A stretch of 51,861 nt of DNA from an uncultured Eubacteriales bacterium (GCA_949294665.1 CASFID010000072.1:1-51861), one strand, 5' to 3'. Shown: positions 1 through 8,650, counted from the first letter of the stretch. Translations and numbers: made by a program. The notes: a model not told the origin generated them from the sequence alone.

Positions 1-1
1 C

Positions 2-397
2 TTAGGCGGCGGCAACGTATTTGAGATCGGCGAACCGAACACAGCGTTCGCGCAGTACTTCATCGGACAGAGCTATCTGAAGATGCTCACTACAGAGAGA
101 GTCGGAATAGGCAACGTAACTTTCGAGCCGGGTTGCCGTAACAACTGGCATATCCATCACAAAGGAGGCCAGATCCTTCTTGTCACAGGCGGACGCGGTT
201 ACTATCAGGAGTGGGGCAAAGAGGCACAGGAGCTGCATGCAGGTGATGTTGTAAACATTCCGCCGGAAGTAAAGCACTGGCATGGAGCAGTAAAAGACAG
301 TTGGTTCCAGCATCTTGCCATTGAGGTGCCTGCAGAGGGCGCATCCAACGAGTGGCTTGAAGCGGTTTCCGATGAAGAATATGGAAAGTTAAAGTAG
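2..397 (+). CDS. Cupin-domain protein, 5' truncated by window edge
   Basis: The frame is open from the first bases, so the true start lies upstream of the window; the first in-window ATG (83) is internal. The protein is a single small beta-barrel cupin. The first metal motif reads NNWHIHHKGGQ, with Gln at the usual Glu position; the second reads PPEVKHWHGA. The three or four His residues probably hold a divalent metal. It lies 24 bases upstream of a carboxymuconolactone-decarboxylase-like gene. Cupin/CMD pairs are common in clostridia and are often annotated as small oxidoreductase or decarboxylase partners, but the substrate is unknown. The family call is solid; the function is not known. 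Confidence 0.85.
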   Translation, partial: LGGGNVFEIGEPNTAFAQYFIGQSYLKMLTTERVGIGNVTFEPGCRNNWHIHHKGGQILLVTGGRGYYQEWGKEAQELHAGDVVNIPPEVKHWHGAVKDSWFQHLAIEVPAEGASNEWLEAVSDEEYGKLK

Positions 398-421
398 CAT
401 GCTATGAAAGGATGAAGGATC

Positions 422-1171
422 ATGACAGAAGCAGCAGAAAAATATTTCAGCAGATTATATCCGGACGGCAATTTTAAACTTGCGTCCACAGATCCGGAGT
501 TCGCGGAATTTTTTGCGAACTTTTCCTGCGACGAGGTAGTGAATCAGGATGATCTTGACGATCGTACAAGGATGATGGCAATTTTGGCTGCATTACTTGG
601 CTGCCAGGGAGTCGACGAATTCAGGGAAGTGCTTCCTGGCGCTCTGAATCTCGGGGTGACGCCGGTAGAGATAAAAGAGATCGTCTATCAGGCATGTGCG
701 TATCTCGGGATTGGGAGAGTACGCCCGTTTTTCGACGCGGTCAATGAAGTCCTGACGGAAAAAGGAATTGCACTGCCCCTGGAAGGACAGGCGACCACGA
801 CGATCGAAGACCGCGTGGAAAAAGGCGAACAGGCTCAGGTAGACATCTTCGGAGACGGCATGAAAGGATTTGCTACGTCAGGACCTGAGGAGAGCCGACA
901 TATCAACCGCTGGCTGTCGGGTAACTGTTTTGGGGATTACTATACCCGTAAGGGGCTGGATTACGGCCAGAGAGAGATGATCACGTTCTGTTTTCTGGCG
1001 GCACAGGGCGGATGCGAGCCGCAGCTCACATCTCATGCTGCGGGGAATATGAAAGTAGGAAATGACAAGGCGTTTCTGATCAAGATCATCTCCCAGTGTC
1101 TGCCTTATATCGGGTATCCGAGGAGTTTAAATGCGCTCAGATGTGTGAACGATGCGGCTTCTCAGCAGTAG
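422..1171 (+). CDS. Carboxymuconolactone decarboxylase (CMD) family protein, two-domain
   Basis: The 249-residue protein holds two CMD/AhpD-like helical repeats, about residues 35-115 and 150-240. Each has one conserved Cys (ALLGCQGV and QGGCEPQLTSH) and not the CxxC pair of AhpD peroxidases, so a thiol-peroxidase role is unlikely. The second repeat keeps the C-x5-H spacing typical of the decarboxylase branch. The gene follows the cupin gene by 24 bases with an AAGGATGAAGG ribosome site, so the two are probably one transcript. A strong hairpin terminator follows at 1221. The substrate cannot be deduced; such fusions are usually annotated only by family. Confidence 0.85.
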   Translation: MTEAAEKYFSRLYPDGNFKLASTDPEFAEFFANFSCDEVVNQDDLDDRTRMMAILAALLGCQGVDEFREVLPGALNLGVTPVEIKEIVYQACAYLGIGRVRPFFDAVNEVLTEKGIALPLEGQATTTIEDRVEKGEQAQVDIFGDGMKGFATSGPEESRHINRWLSGNCFGDYYTRKGLDYGQREMITFCFLAAQGGCEPQLTSHAAGNMKVGNDKAFLIKIISQCLPYIGYPRSLNALRCVNDAASQQ

Positions 1172-1220
1172 TGCGGGCGAATATGGAAATACAGTATAAG
1201 AACAGGATAATGCAGTAATA

Positions 1221-1266
1221 TAAGACACCTTCTGTAAGCGGAAGGTGTCTTATTTGTTATCTTTTT
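1221..1266 (+). terminator. Rho-independent terminator after cupin/CMD operon
   Basis: A 12-base stem (1221-1232 with 1241-1252) closes an 8-base loop and is followed by a T-rich tail ending in CTTTTT. It separates the cupin/CMD transcript from pyk. Confidence 0.85.
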
Positions 1267-1319
1267 GTAAAGAACGCGTTGATCTTATGACTTCTGTCTG
1301 GATATTGAACTTGCAATGA

Positions 1320-1328
1320 TGTTATAAT
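1320..1328 (+). promoter_or_regulatory. Extended -10 promoter for pyk
   Basis: TGTTATAAT is a perfect extended -10 (TGnTATAAT) with no good -35 at 17 bases. It lies 74 bases before the pyk start and downstream of the preceding terminator, as expected for a strong monocistronic glycolytic promoter. Confidence 0.6.
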
Positions 1329-1401
1329 AACTTTAGCAGTTCACCTGGATAAAGGATCGGCTGCTTTATCAAAGCGAGGATTCACTCGGAAAGGAAAGAT
1401 T

Positions 1402-2823
1402 ATGAGAAAGACAAAGATTATCTGTACACTTGGACCGGCCACAGACAGGGAGGGTATTCTGGAAGCTCTCATCAGAGAAGGCATGGATGTGGCGCGTTTT
1501 AATTTTTCGCACGGGACGCATGAAGAACAGAAGGAACGTCTGGAGAAGTTGAAGACACTGCGCAGACAGTTTGATAAGCCAATCGCGGCGCTTCTGGATA
1601 CGAAAGGACCGGAGATACGCATCGGCTGTTTCCGGGATAAGAAGATCACACTCGAAGAGGGACAGGAATTCACGCTCGTAAATGACGAGATCGACGGAAC
1701 GCAGGAGCAGGTGACGGTCAGCTACAAAGATCTTTATAAAGATGTAAAACCCGGAGATTCCATTCTGATCGACGACGGACTGGTCGGAATGGAAGTTGTG
1801 AACATCGTGAATAAAGATATCGTCTGCATCGTAAAGAACGGCGGAGACATCTCAGACCACAAGGGAGTCAATGTGCCGGGCGTGGAGCTGAAGATGCCGT
1901 TTATCAGTCCGAAAGACAGAGATGATCTTCTGTTTGGCATTCAGGAGGATTTTGATTTCGTTGCGGCTTCGTTTACAAGAACAGCGGATGATATCAGAGA
2001 GATGCGGCGACTCCTTAATGACAATGGCGGTTCGGATATTAATATTATCGCCAAGATCGAGAATCAGCAGGGCGTGGATAATATTGACGCGATCATAGAG
2101 GCGGCAGACGGAATCATGATTGCCAGAGGCGATATGGGTGTGGAAATTCCGCTCGAGCATGTGCCGATCATCCAGCAAAGGATTATTGAGAAAGTATACG
2201 AAGCAGGCAAGGTTGTTATTACGGCAACGCAGATGCTTGATTCTATGATGATCCATCCACGTCCGACGCGTGCGGAGACGACCGATGTGGCAAATGCGAT
2301 CTTCCAGGGAACGAGCGCGATCATGCTGTCCGGTGAGACGGCGGCGGGAAAATATCCGGTAGAAGCGCTTAAGATGATGGTCAGGATTGCCGTGCAGATG
2401 GAACGCAATATCGATTACAATGCGATCTTTCGCAGAAGGGAACGCAGCGAAGAACCGGATATAACGAACGCGATCTCCCACGCGACATGTATGACAGCCA
2501 TCGATCTGAAAGCAAATGCCATCCTGGCGGTAAGCAAAACCGGAAACACGGCCCGTATGATCTCTAAATATCGTCCGGACTGTCTGATCGCAGGATGTTC
2601 CAGTTCTGAAAAAGTATACAGACAGCTGAATCTGTCGTGGGGCATCCTGCCTCTGCAGATCAGGGAAGAGTACAGCTCGGAAATCCTCTGCCTGCGCGCC
2701 ATCGAAGCTGCACAGGCACATGGTATTGTAGAAGAAGGAGACAAGATCGTATTTACAGGTGGAATCCCGCTTGGCATTCCGGGCCGGACAAACCTGATCC
2801 GCGTATGTATTGTAGGCGAATAA
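1402..2823 (+). CDS. pyk: Pyruvate kinase
   Basis: Pyruvate kinase transfers phosphate from phosphoenolpyruvate to ADP in the last step of glycolysis (cytoplasm, K+/Mg2+). The 473-residue protein begins RKTKIICTLGPAT and carries NFSHG, LLDTKGPEIR, the catalytic-Lys/metal-Glu stretch IIAKIENQQG and the TATQMLDSM signature, followed by GDMGVE-type phosphate-binding residues and the LSGETA loop. It ends without the extra PEP-utilising-like domain found in Bacillus pyruvate kinases (about 585 residues), so it is the short form. A GGAAAGGA ribosome site precedes the ATG. It has its own promoter and is convergent with the minus-strand ABC operon. No clear terminator is seen in the 49 bases between them. 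Confidence 0.98.
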   Translation: MRKTKIICTLGPATDREGILEALIREGMDVARFNFSHGTHEEQKERLEKLKTLRRQFDKPIAALLDTKGPEIRIGCFRDKKITLEEGQEFTLVNDEIDGTQEQVTVSYKDLYKDVKPGDSILIDDGLVGMEVVNIVNKDIVCIVKNGGDISDHKGVNVPGVELKMPFISPKDRDDLLFGIQEDFDFVAASFTRTADDIREMRRLLNDNGGSDINIIAKIENQQGVDNIDAIIEAADGIMIARGDMGVEIPLEHVPIIQQRIIEKVYEAGKVVITATQMLDSMMIHPRPTRAETTDVANAIFQGTSAIMLSGETAAGKYPVEALKMMVRIAVQMERNIDYNAIFRRRERSEEPDITNAISHATCMTAIDLKANAILAVSKTGNTARMISKYRPDCLIAGCSSSEKVYRQLNLSWGILPLQIREEYSSEILCLRAIEAAQAHGIVEEGDKIVFTGGIPLGIPGRTNLIRVCIVGE

Positions 2824-2872
2824 AAATCTGATATTAGTTTTCTGTTTCAGTAGCAATAAGTTGCGCCAGTAT

Positions 2873-3145
2873 CTATATAAGTGACATCCCGACGATCGCC
2901 GCAGCGCCGACGGCGTACATCAAGGTGATTACAAGACAGATTTTCATTAAATTATTTTTTACCCCTGCTGTCGTATAGGACAGCAGGGTGAATATCCCAC
3001 TGAATATCATGAATGCAGCATAACTGTATACGATGATCTCGGCAGCAGGGGACTCCAGCGCCCAGTCAAATGTGCGCAGAGGCAGGATTGTCCACGGAAG
3101 GAAGATCATAAGTGTGCTGACAGCGGTCAATATTTTTTCTTTCAT
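2873..3145 (-). CDS. Small membrane protein in ABC transporter operon
   Basis: The 90-residue hydrophobic protein has three predicted membrane segments (about 8-24, 36-58, 67-88). It starts 6 bases after the last permease gene, with an AAAGGAG ribosome site, so it is the fourth gene of the minus-strand ABC operon. I do not recognise a named family. By position it could be an accessory or immunity-type subunit of the peptide transporter, but this is inference from context only. Confidence 0.7.
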   Translation of the reverse strand: MKEKILTAVSTLMIFLPWTILPLRTFDWALESPAAEIIVYSYAAFMIFSGIFTLLSYTTAGVKNNLMKICLVITLMYAVGAAAIVGMSLI

Positions 3146-3151
3146 TTTTTC

Positions 3152-3922
3152 TTATCTCCTTTCAGCCCGCCCGAAATACAGGCAGGAAATCAGTAAACAG
3201 ATCAGTGTGATCCCAACAGCTGCAGGAATCCATGGAACCGGCTCTATCCGGCTTTTCCCAATATTTTCCGCTACCTCTCCGTATTCCGCCATGACAAGAT
3301 AGAACGGGTATCCTATGGGGTAGATAAACCATGCTTTTGTATTGTTGATCAGTACGCTCGGTACGATTGAGATAAGTCCTGCGCCCACGGAAAATACGGG
3401 TGAGGATATGCACACGGCGATCAGCCAGAATACGGACAGCATAGGCAGGGAGGCCAGATACAGTTTTCCGGCGAAGGGGAGCACATAGCCAGGTGTAAGG
3501 ATGAAGCTGTAGTCATTCAGCGCGCCCGCGGCTGCAGCGGCGATATAGTATCCGGCAGTCATAAACAGGATGAATGCCGCAGCGGTCACTGCCAGCACGA
3601 TAAATTTGGCAAGGCAGAGAATGGGCGTGCCGACTGGCAGTGCGAGCATCTTGAGGATACCGTGATTCGTCCGTTCCGTCTGGACGAGAATGACGGTGGC
3701 GACGACCATGACCGCCGGATAGATAAACCACGCCATTCCCATGAATCCCTGAATGAAGAAGCTGTTTTCCGGCGAGATGACTATATCGCTCATATCAAAA
3801 TTCAGATCCGCATTCAGAATGTTCGGAAACCACAGGATGGCCGTGGCGGCGATCAGGATCAGCAGGATCTTTGAGCGTTTCATTTTCTTAAATTCAACTG
3901 CTGTTAATGTAAAAATATTCAT
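3152..3922 (-). CDS. ABC transporter permease, lantibiotic-immunity (MutG/EpiG) type
   Basis: The start was set at MNIFTLTAVEFKKMKRSK because an AGGAGG site lies just upstream and the ATG overlaps the upstream permease stop (ATGA), indicating translational coupling. The 256-residue protein has six membrane segments and no ATPase or extracellular domain. Its N-terminus (E-F-x-K-x-K-R) is typical of ABC-2 permeases that export or exclude lantibiotics and bacitracin (MutG, EpiG, SpaG, CprC types). It would pair with the neighbouring permease and the ATPase at 4638. The exact peptide is not deducible. Confidence 0.85.
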   Translation of the reverse strand: MNIFTLTAVEFKKMKRSKILLILIAATAILWFPNILNADLNFDMSDIVISPENSFFIQGFMGMAWFIYPAVMVVATVILVQTERTNHGILKMLALPVGTPILCLAKFIVLAVTAAAFILFMTAGYYIAAAAAGALNDYSFILTPGYVLPFAGKLYLASLPMLSVFWLIAVCISSPVFSVGAGLISIVPSVLINNTKAWFIYPIGYPFYLVMAEYGEVAENIGKSRIEPVPWIPAAVGITLICLLISCLYFGRAERR

Positions 3923-4641
3923 GCAAATAACCTCCTGGCTTTTAAGTAAATAATCTCTGCGGCACATGCAGCGGCAGTCTCGCACACGGCTGTAATACAG
4001 TACTGGACCACCCGCGCTGCCTCCATGCCCGGCAATATCTGAAACGGCAGGGCATACGGAAACAAAGAGACGATAAAATTATCTGCAGGGAGCATGGTAG
4101 CCATAAAGATACACAAAATCCCGATTCCGAGTGAGGTCCACATATTCCGGCATGCCGATGCGGCCACGAGTGCGATCACGGTTGACGGAAGGGTGAGGAG
4201 CAGCGTAAACCCGAGAGTCTGCAGTACCTCCATGAGTTCTTCTTTTCCGGCGTCCAGCCAGTGCCATCCGCAGAAACACAGAGAGGCGGCCTCGAGGAGA
4301 ATTATCATGAGGAAAAACGGCAGGAGTATCCCGCATTTCCCGACAAAAAGCCCGGACTCCCGGACAGGGAGCGACTGCATTTTCTGGATGGCATTATCCG
4401 CATATTCGATGTGGTACAGGATGCAGGCTCCGGCTGTGATGAGCAGAAGATTCAACATGGAAATCATCTGCAGATTGGCGTCCGCGAGGACTGCAGCGGG
4501 CGAGTCCGCCATAGAAGTAAAAGTATCCGGTCGAGCGGCTGTATTGATGACCGGAAGGGCCGCCGCTATGATGCCTCCTGCGAGGAATGCGCCCGCCAGG
4601 CCGGTCCGTCTGATTTTCTTATATTCTAATCGGAAACTCAT
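3919..4641 (-). CDS. ABC transporter permease, lantibiotic-immunity (MutE/EpiE) type
   Basis: This 240-residue integral membrane protein has about six hydrophobic segments and begins MSFRLEYKKIRRTG, the basic amphipathic start usual for this permease class. It overlaps the ATPase stop and the next permease start by four bases each (ATGA junctions), so ATPase, permease and permease are made in fixed ratio. Two different permeases plus one ATPase is the hallmark of LanFEG-type self-protection transporters and of CprABC in Clostridioides difficile. It sits in the cytoplasmic membrane. Confidence 0.85.
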   Translation of the reverse strand: MSFRLEYKKIRRTGLAGAFLAGGIIAAALPVINTAARPDTFTSMADSPAAVLADANLQMISMLNLLLITAGACILYHIEYADNAIQKMQSLPVRESGLFVGKCGILLPFFLMIILLEAASLCFCGWHWLDAGKEELMEVLQTLGFTLLLTLPSTVIALVAASACRNMWTSLGIGILCIFMATMLPADNFIVSLFPYALPFQILPGMEAARVVQYCITAVCETAAACAAEIIYLKARRLFA

Positions 4642-5393
4642 TTCACACCACCCCGTCTTAAATTGTCTTCCTCGATCAGTGCGAGGAACATATCTTCCAG
4701 ATTCTCATCGGGATACCCCTCAAAACCTGCTTTTTCTTTCAGCTCTTCCAGCGTTCCCTCAAAGAGCAGATGTCCATGGTTTAATACGCCGATATGGTCT
4801 GCCATCAGTTCGATCTCAGAGAGAAGATGGGAGGAGACGAACACCGTGCAGTCAAATTTGTCCGGCAGAGAGCGGATCAGAGTGCGGATCTCGTGGATGC
4901 CCACCGGATCGAGTCCGTTTGTGGGCTCGTCGAGGATCAGGATGGGCGGTCTGCCGAGAAGGGCTCCTGCAAGTCCGAGACGCTGCTTCATGCCAAGAGA
5001 ATATTTGCGGGCGAGGCGTTTCTTATAAGAAGTGAGATCTACAAGCTCCAGTGCGTCGTCTACAGCGGACTTCGGCAGCTTTAAGATCCGGCGGATAATG
5101 TCCAGATTCTCCTCGCCGGTAAGGTTTCCATAGAAAGCGGGCGCCTCGATAAAGGAGCCGATCTCCCTCAGGATTTTTACACGGTTATGGGGATAGCTCA
5201 TTTTATCGATGACAAATGCGCCGCTGCTCGGGCGGGTGAGCCCGAGGAACATTTTCATGGTCGTTGACTTACCTGCGCCGTTCGGCCCGACGAAGCCGTA
5301 CACAGATCCTTTCGGAACGTGCAGGTTCAGATTCGATACGGCGGTAAAGTCACCGTAAGATTTGGTCAGATTTCTTGTCTGGATCATATTCAT
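4638..5393 (-). CDS. ABC transporter ATP-binding protein, BcrA/LanF type
   Basis: This is the ATPase of the peptide-antibiotic export/immunity transporter. The start chosen is MNMIQTRNLTKSYG: it lies nine bases from the AAGGAG site, whereas an upstream in-frame ATG (5402) would abut that site. The 251-residue protein has Walker A GPNGAGKS (36-43), the BcrA-type signature YSLGMKQRLGLA, Walker B ILILDEPTNGLDP and the H-loop VSSHLLSE. It heads a four-gene operon on the minus strand, divergent from a response regulator/histidine kinase pair. A weak-consensus promoter with phased repeats lies just upstream, consistent with activation by that regulator. Confidence 0.92.
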   Translation of the reverse strand: MNMIQTRNLTKSYGDFTAVSNLNLHVPKGSVYGFVGPNGAGKSTTMKMFLGLTRPSSGAFVIDKMSYPHNRVKILREIGSFIEAPAFYGNLTGEENLDIIRRILKLPKSAVDDALELVDLTSYKKRLARKYSLGMKQRLGLAGALLGRPPILILDEPTNGLDPVGIHEIRTLIRSLPDKFDCTVFVSSHLLSEIELMADHIGVLNHGHLLFEGTLEELKEKAGFEGYPDENLEDMFLALIEEDNLRRGGVK

Positions 5394-5451
5394 ATTACAC
5401 ATCTCCTTTTAATACTTGTTTATCCGGCGGGGTTCCCGTCGCTGTATCTTT

Positions 5452-5510
5452 ATCATAGACGGTGAACCTTACGTCTATCTTCTCTCCACCTTACATTTAC
5501 CTTACATTTT
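5452..5510 (-). promoter_or_regulatory. ABC operon promoter with 11-base phased repeats (response-regulator box)
   Basis: On the minus strand a TATGAT -10 (5452-5457) has no recognisable -35. Next to it, four 11-base units lie in phase at 5467-5510. Three begin CCTTAC: CCTTACGTCTA, CCTTACATTTA and CCTTACATTTT. The degenerate unit between the first two is TCTTCTCTCCA. Direct repeats at one helical turn over the -35 region are the usual target of OmpR-family response regulators, and one is encoded just downstream on the plus strand. The regulatory link is inferred. Confidence 0.6.
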
Positions 5511-5540
5511 CCGTGCAGAATACAAAATGCAGGACTGCTG

Positions 5541-5549
5541 TGCTACAAT
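5541..5549 (+). promoter_or_regulatory. Extended -10 promoter for two-component operon
   Basis: TGCTACAAT fits an extended -10 (TGnTAnAAT). No good -35 is seen. It lies 110 bases before the response regulator start, just beyond the phased repeats, so autoregulation is possible. Confidence 0.45.
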
Positions 5550-5659
5550 ATCTCTGGCGGTGGATATGCACTGCCGCCTGAAAGCGGCGAGGTCCTTCAT
5601 ATACTGCATGGAAGAATAGTGACGCAGGGATACTTTGTCGGAAGAGGAGGAGAATACCT

Positions 5660-6361
5660 ATGTCATCAGATTATATAAAGAGAAAACGGATCCTGCTGGT
5701 GGACGACGAACCGGAACTGCTGGATATGGTCGTATCCATATTAGAAGAGGACGGGTATGAGAATATCCGGACCGCGCAGAGTGTGGCAGAAGCGCTGAAG
5801 ACATCGGATGACTTTGAGCCTGAACTGGCCATTCTCGATGTGATGCTCCCGGACGGCGATGGCTTCGGACTGATGGAAAAGTTGAAAGAAAAGGGAGACT
5901 ATCCGATGCTTTTCCTGACAGCCCGGGGGGAGGATGAAGATAAGTTCCGTGGATTCGGTCTCGGGGCGGACGATTACATGGTAAAACCGTTCCTCCCCAA
6001 AGAACTGCTCTTCCGTATTGCAGCGATCCTGCGCAGGAGTTATAAGGAGGAAGATCCGCTTGTGAAACTGAGCGGCTGTGAGGTCGATCTGGAACGGGCG
6101 GAAGTGATAAAGGGCGGAGAGCATATCCCGCTGACGGCAAAGGAATTTGCTCTTGTGTCTGCCTTATACCGCAATGCAGGGCGGATCGTGACGATCGACG
6201 CCCTCTGTGAAGCGGCGTGGGGCGACAATCCTTACGGATATGAGAATTCTCTCATGGCTCATATCCGCCGTATCCGGGAGAAGATTGAAGAGAATCCGTC
6301 AAAGCCGGCCTCGCTGGTTACGGTAAAAGGGCTGGGTTACAAACTGATCCTGGCGCGATAG
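5660..6361 (+). CDS. OmpR/PhoB-family response regulator
   Basis: The 233-residue regulator has a receiver domain (about 10-122) and a winged-helix DNA-binding domain (about 135-232). Receiver residues are all present: acidic pair D15/D16, phospho-acceptor D60 (LAILDVMLPDG), T87 and K109 (MVKPF). The wing ends in VTVKGLGYKL. A GGAGGAGAA site precedes the ATG. It is followed 46 bases later by its probable sensor kinase and is divergent from the ABC operon. The pair resembles CprR/CprK and BceR-like systems that control antimicrobial-peptide transporters. The target is probably the repeat box at 5467-5510. Confidence 0.93.
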   Translation: MSSDYIKRKRILLVDDEPELLDMVVSILEEDGYENIRTAQSVAEALKTSDDFEPELAILDVMLPDGDGFGLMEKLKEKGDYPMLFLTARGEDEDKFRGFGLGADDYMVKPFLPKELLFRIAAILRRSYKEEDPLVKLSGCEVDLERAEVIKGGEHIPLTAKEFALVSALYRNAGRIVTIDALCEAAWGDNPYGYENSLMAHIRRIREKIEENPSKPASLVTVKGLGYKLILAR

Positions 6362-6407
6362 CCCGTAAATGCTCTCAACAAGAAACAGAGAAAGGAAATG
6401 ACAGACT

Positions 6408-7799
6408 ATGAAAAGCATACCGAAACTGATCCGGAGATTTGTCCTCATCCTGCTTCTGAGTATTTTTCTCTTTCTGGCGCTTAATGTCGGTTTTCTGATC
6501 TTTTATACGGTCGGGCATTCTACGAACAGGGGACCGTGGACCACTGCGCAGGAGGCGGCAGACTCTATGGAAGAGACAGAGACGGGGTATACTATGCCCG
6601 AGGAGATGCAGACAGAGCTGGAAAGCAAAAATATCTGGGCCGTCTATATAGATAACAGCACATTAAAGGCGCTGTGGCACTCGGACTATCTGCCGGACAC
6701 GGCGCCGCTGGAATATACAGCCTCCGAGATCGCGTCGATCACCCGGGGATATATTGATGATTGTCCTATATTTACCGGAACGGGAGAAGACGGACTGATG
6801 ATCCTCGGATATCCGCAAAAGAGTTTCTGGAAACACATGTACCCGAGCTGGGATTACCAGATGATCGAGAGCGCTCCAAAGACCGCACTTACGGTTCTTG
6901 CGGCAAATATCATACTCGTACTCCTGATCTATATCGGGGCAAATACCGGGCTGCTGCGCTCGGTGCACCCGATCGTGGAGGGCATCCGGAAACTGCCGGA
7001 GGGAGAACCGGTCAGTTTAAAAGAAAAAGGGATACTTTCAGAACTGGCATTCCATCTGAATAAGGCATCGGAAATGCTACAGTCGCAGAAATATCAGCTC
7101 AGAAAGAAAGACGCGGCCCGCGCCAACTGGATCGCCGGCGTATCCCACGATATCCGCACGCCGTTGTCCATGGTCATGGGATACGCGGCGCAGCTCGAGG
7201 ATTCCGAATATCTGCGGGAAGAGGACCGGAAGAAAGCGTCTGCCATCGTCCGCCAGAGCCGCAGGATCAAGAATCTTATCAATGATCTGAACCTGGCGTC
7301 CAAGATGGAGTACAATATGCAGCCCGTTATCAGAGAAGAGATCAATGCGGTCGCCCTTGTCCGGCAGGCAGCGGTTGATTTTATCAATATGGACGTGGAT
7401 GGGAGATATCCCATTGAGTGGGAGACAGACGAGGAGCTTAACATCTGCCTGATCTGTGTGGATAAAGAACTTATAAAGCGGGCGGTCTCGAACCTGATCC
7501 AGAACAGCATGAACCATAATGAGGGCGGATGCACAATTTATGTGATGGTGGAGGAAATAAAGGGATATTGCGTGATCTCTGTCGAGGATGACGGGGCGGG
7601 CGCTTCTGAGAAAGAAATCGAAAAACTGAACCATGCGCCGCACTACATGGTGTGCGATACAAACACGACAGAGCAGCGACATGGTCTTGGCCTGCTGATC
7701 GTAAAGCAGATCGCGGAGTCCCACGGGGGAAAGACAGAAATTGGAAGAGGCGGGCATGGAGGATTCGGAGTAAAGATCATATTACCGACAAAATATTAA
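6408..7799 (+). CDS. Sensor histidine kinase, two membrane segments
   Basis: The 463-residue kinase has membrane segments at about 11-33 and 158-177 that enclose an extracellular domain of about 120 residues, large enough to bind peptide or partner proteins. This differs from the BceS type, which lacks a sensor domain. The H-box VSHDIRTPLS carries H247. The N-box is NLIQNSMNHN, the G1 box EDDGAGAS and the G2 box GLGLLIVKQI. No clear HAMP motif is visible. It is the partner of the upstream response regulator. The putative signal is a lantibiotic or other cationic peptide. Confidence 0.93.
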   Translation: MKSIPKLIRRFVLILLLSIFLFLALNVGFLIFYTVGHSTNRGPWTTAQEAADSMEETETGYTMPEEMQTELESKNIWAVYIDNSTLKALWHSDYLPDTAPLEYTASEIASITRGYIDDCPIFTGTGEDGLMILGYPQKSFWKHMYPSWDYQMIESAPKTALTVLAANIILVLLIYIGANTGLLRSVHPIVEGIRKLPEGEPVSLKEKGILSELAFHLNKASEMLQSQKYQLRKKDAARANWIAGVSHDIRTPLSMVMGYAAQLEDSEYLREEDRKKASAIVRQSRRIKNLINDLNLASKMEYNMQPVIREEINAVALVRQAAVDFINMDVDGRYPIEWETDEELNICLICVDKELIKRAVSNLIQNSMNHNEGGCTIYVMVEEIKGYCVISVEDDGAGASEKEIEKLNHAPHYMVCDTNTTEQRHGLGLLIVKQIAESHGGKTEIGRGGHGGFGVKIILPTKY

Positions 7800-7876
7800 A
7801 AAATTAACCGAAATAAAATAATTTGAAAGAATATTCAAACCAAAATAAAATTTATTTGAATTTTCTAAAAAATAAA

Positions 7877-7931
7877 TTGACGTACAGTAAAAAGTATGAT
7901 AACATCAAGCTATCAACCAATTGTCGACAAT
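7877..7931 (+). promoter_or_regulatory. Promoter and palindromic operator ahead of catabolic island
   Basis: TTGACG (7877-7882) and TAACAT (7900-7905) are 17 bases apart. Downstream, at 7920-7931, is the perfect 12-base palindrome ATTGTCGACAAT. It fits the TnGTnnACnA-like operators bound by GntR/FadR-subfamily repressors, and such a regulator is the second gene of the island. Position downstream of the -10 suits repression by blocking. A second inverted repeat, TTTGAA-6-TTCAAA, lies at 7822-7839. Binding is inferred, not shown. Confidence 0.55.
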
Positions 7932-7972
7932 AAGTATACAAAATGTCGTCTATGAAAAGAATGGAGGGAAAA

Positions 7973-8644
7973 ATGATCAATATCAGGAAACATGCCCCTG
8001 CAATCGATGAGAAAGTGCTGGCGAGCCTTATGGCGCAGCCGGCAGCTACAGTCCATGAGGCGATGGGGCGAAGAGGAGCACTGGATCCGGCGATAAAACC
8101 GATCTGCCGCTCTATGAAAACATGCGGACAGGCGCTGACTGTGAGCTGCCATACAGGTGACAATCTGATGCTGATAAAAGCAATCAGTATGGCACGCCCC
8201 GGTGATGTGATCATTGCAGATATGGGGGCGGCGAAAGATTCCGGTCCATTTGGCGAGGTACTGGCAGTGGAATGCGTCACAAAGGGCCTTGCGGGACTGG
8301 TTGTATCATGTGCAGTGAGGGACAGTCTGGAAATCGAAAAACTGGGATTCCCGGTGTTCTCAAACGGCCTGTGTATCAAGGGAACGGCGAAAGCTACATT
8401 AGGTACGATCAATCATCCGATCTGCTGCGGCGGGCAGATTGTATATCCGGGCGACGTTGTCATAGGAGATGCAGACGGAGTCGTCATCGTGCCGCAGTCA
8501 GAGGCGTCCGAGGTCCTGAAACTGGCTGAGGAACGTACGGCAAAGGAAGAAAAGGTTATGAGCAGACTGAGATCAGGAGAATCACTCTTTGATATCTACG
8601 GGTATCAGAAAGTGATGGAGACTCTTAACTGCTCAGAGGAGTAA
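7973..8644 (+). CDS. RraA/HMG-aldolase family protein 1
   Basis: The start was chosen at MINIRKHAP because GGAGGG lies four bases upstream; longer in-frame starts lack a ribosome site. The 223-residue protein has the RraA/dimethylmenaquinone-methyltransferase fold. Recognisable parts are CGQALTVSC, the phosphate/pyruvate-binding stretch FGEVLAVECVTKG, and AVRD with the conserved Arg-Asp. The Asp-Gly-Gly stretch of canonical members is replaced here by ADMGAAK, so the active site is altered. Family enzymes cleave 4-hydroxy-4-methyl-2-oxoglutarate or 4-carboxy-4-hydroxy-2-oxoadipate to pyruvate and/or decarboxylate oxaloacetate. It opens the catabolic island and is separated from the GntR gene by that gene's own promoter. 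Confidence 0.85.
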   Translation: MINIRKHAPAIDEKVLASLMAQPAATVHEAMGRRGALDPAIKPICRSMKTCGQALTVSCHTGDNLMLIKAISMARPGDVIIADMGAAKDSGPFGEVLAVECVTKGLAGLVVSCAVRDSLEIEKLGFPVFSNGLCIKGTAKATLGTINHPICCGGQIVYPGDVVIGDADGVVIVPQSEASEVLKLAEERTAKEEKVMSRLRSGESLFDIYGYQKVMETLNCSEE

Positions 8645-8650
8645 TCTGTC

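Noticed and set aside
1852-2856. A 334-codon minus-strand frame across pyk
   Set aside because: The plus-strand protein is an unmistakable pyruvate kinase; the antisense product has no domain and no start signal.
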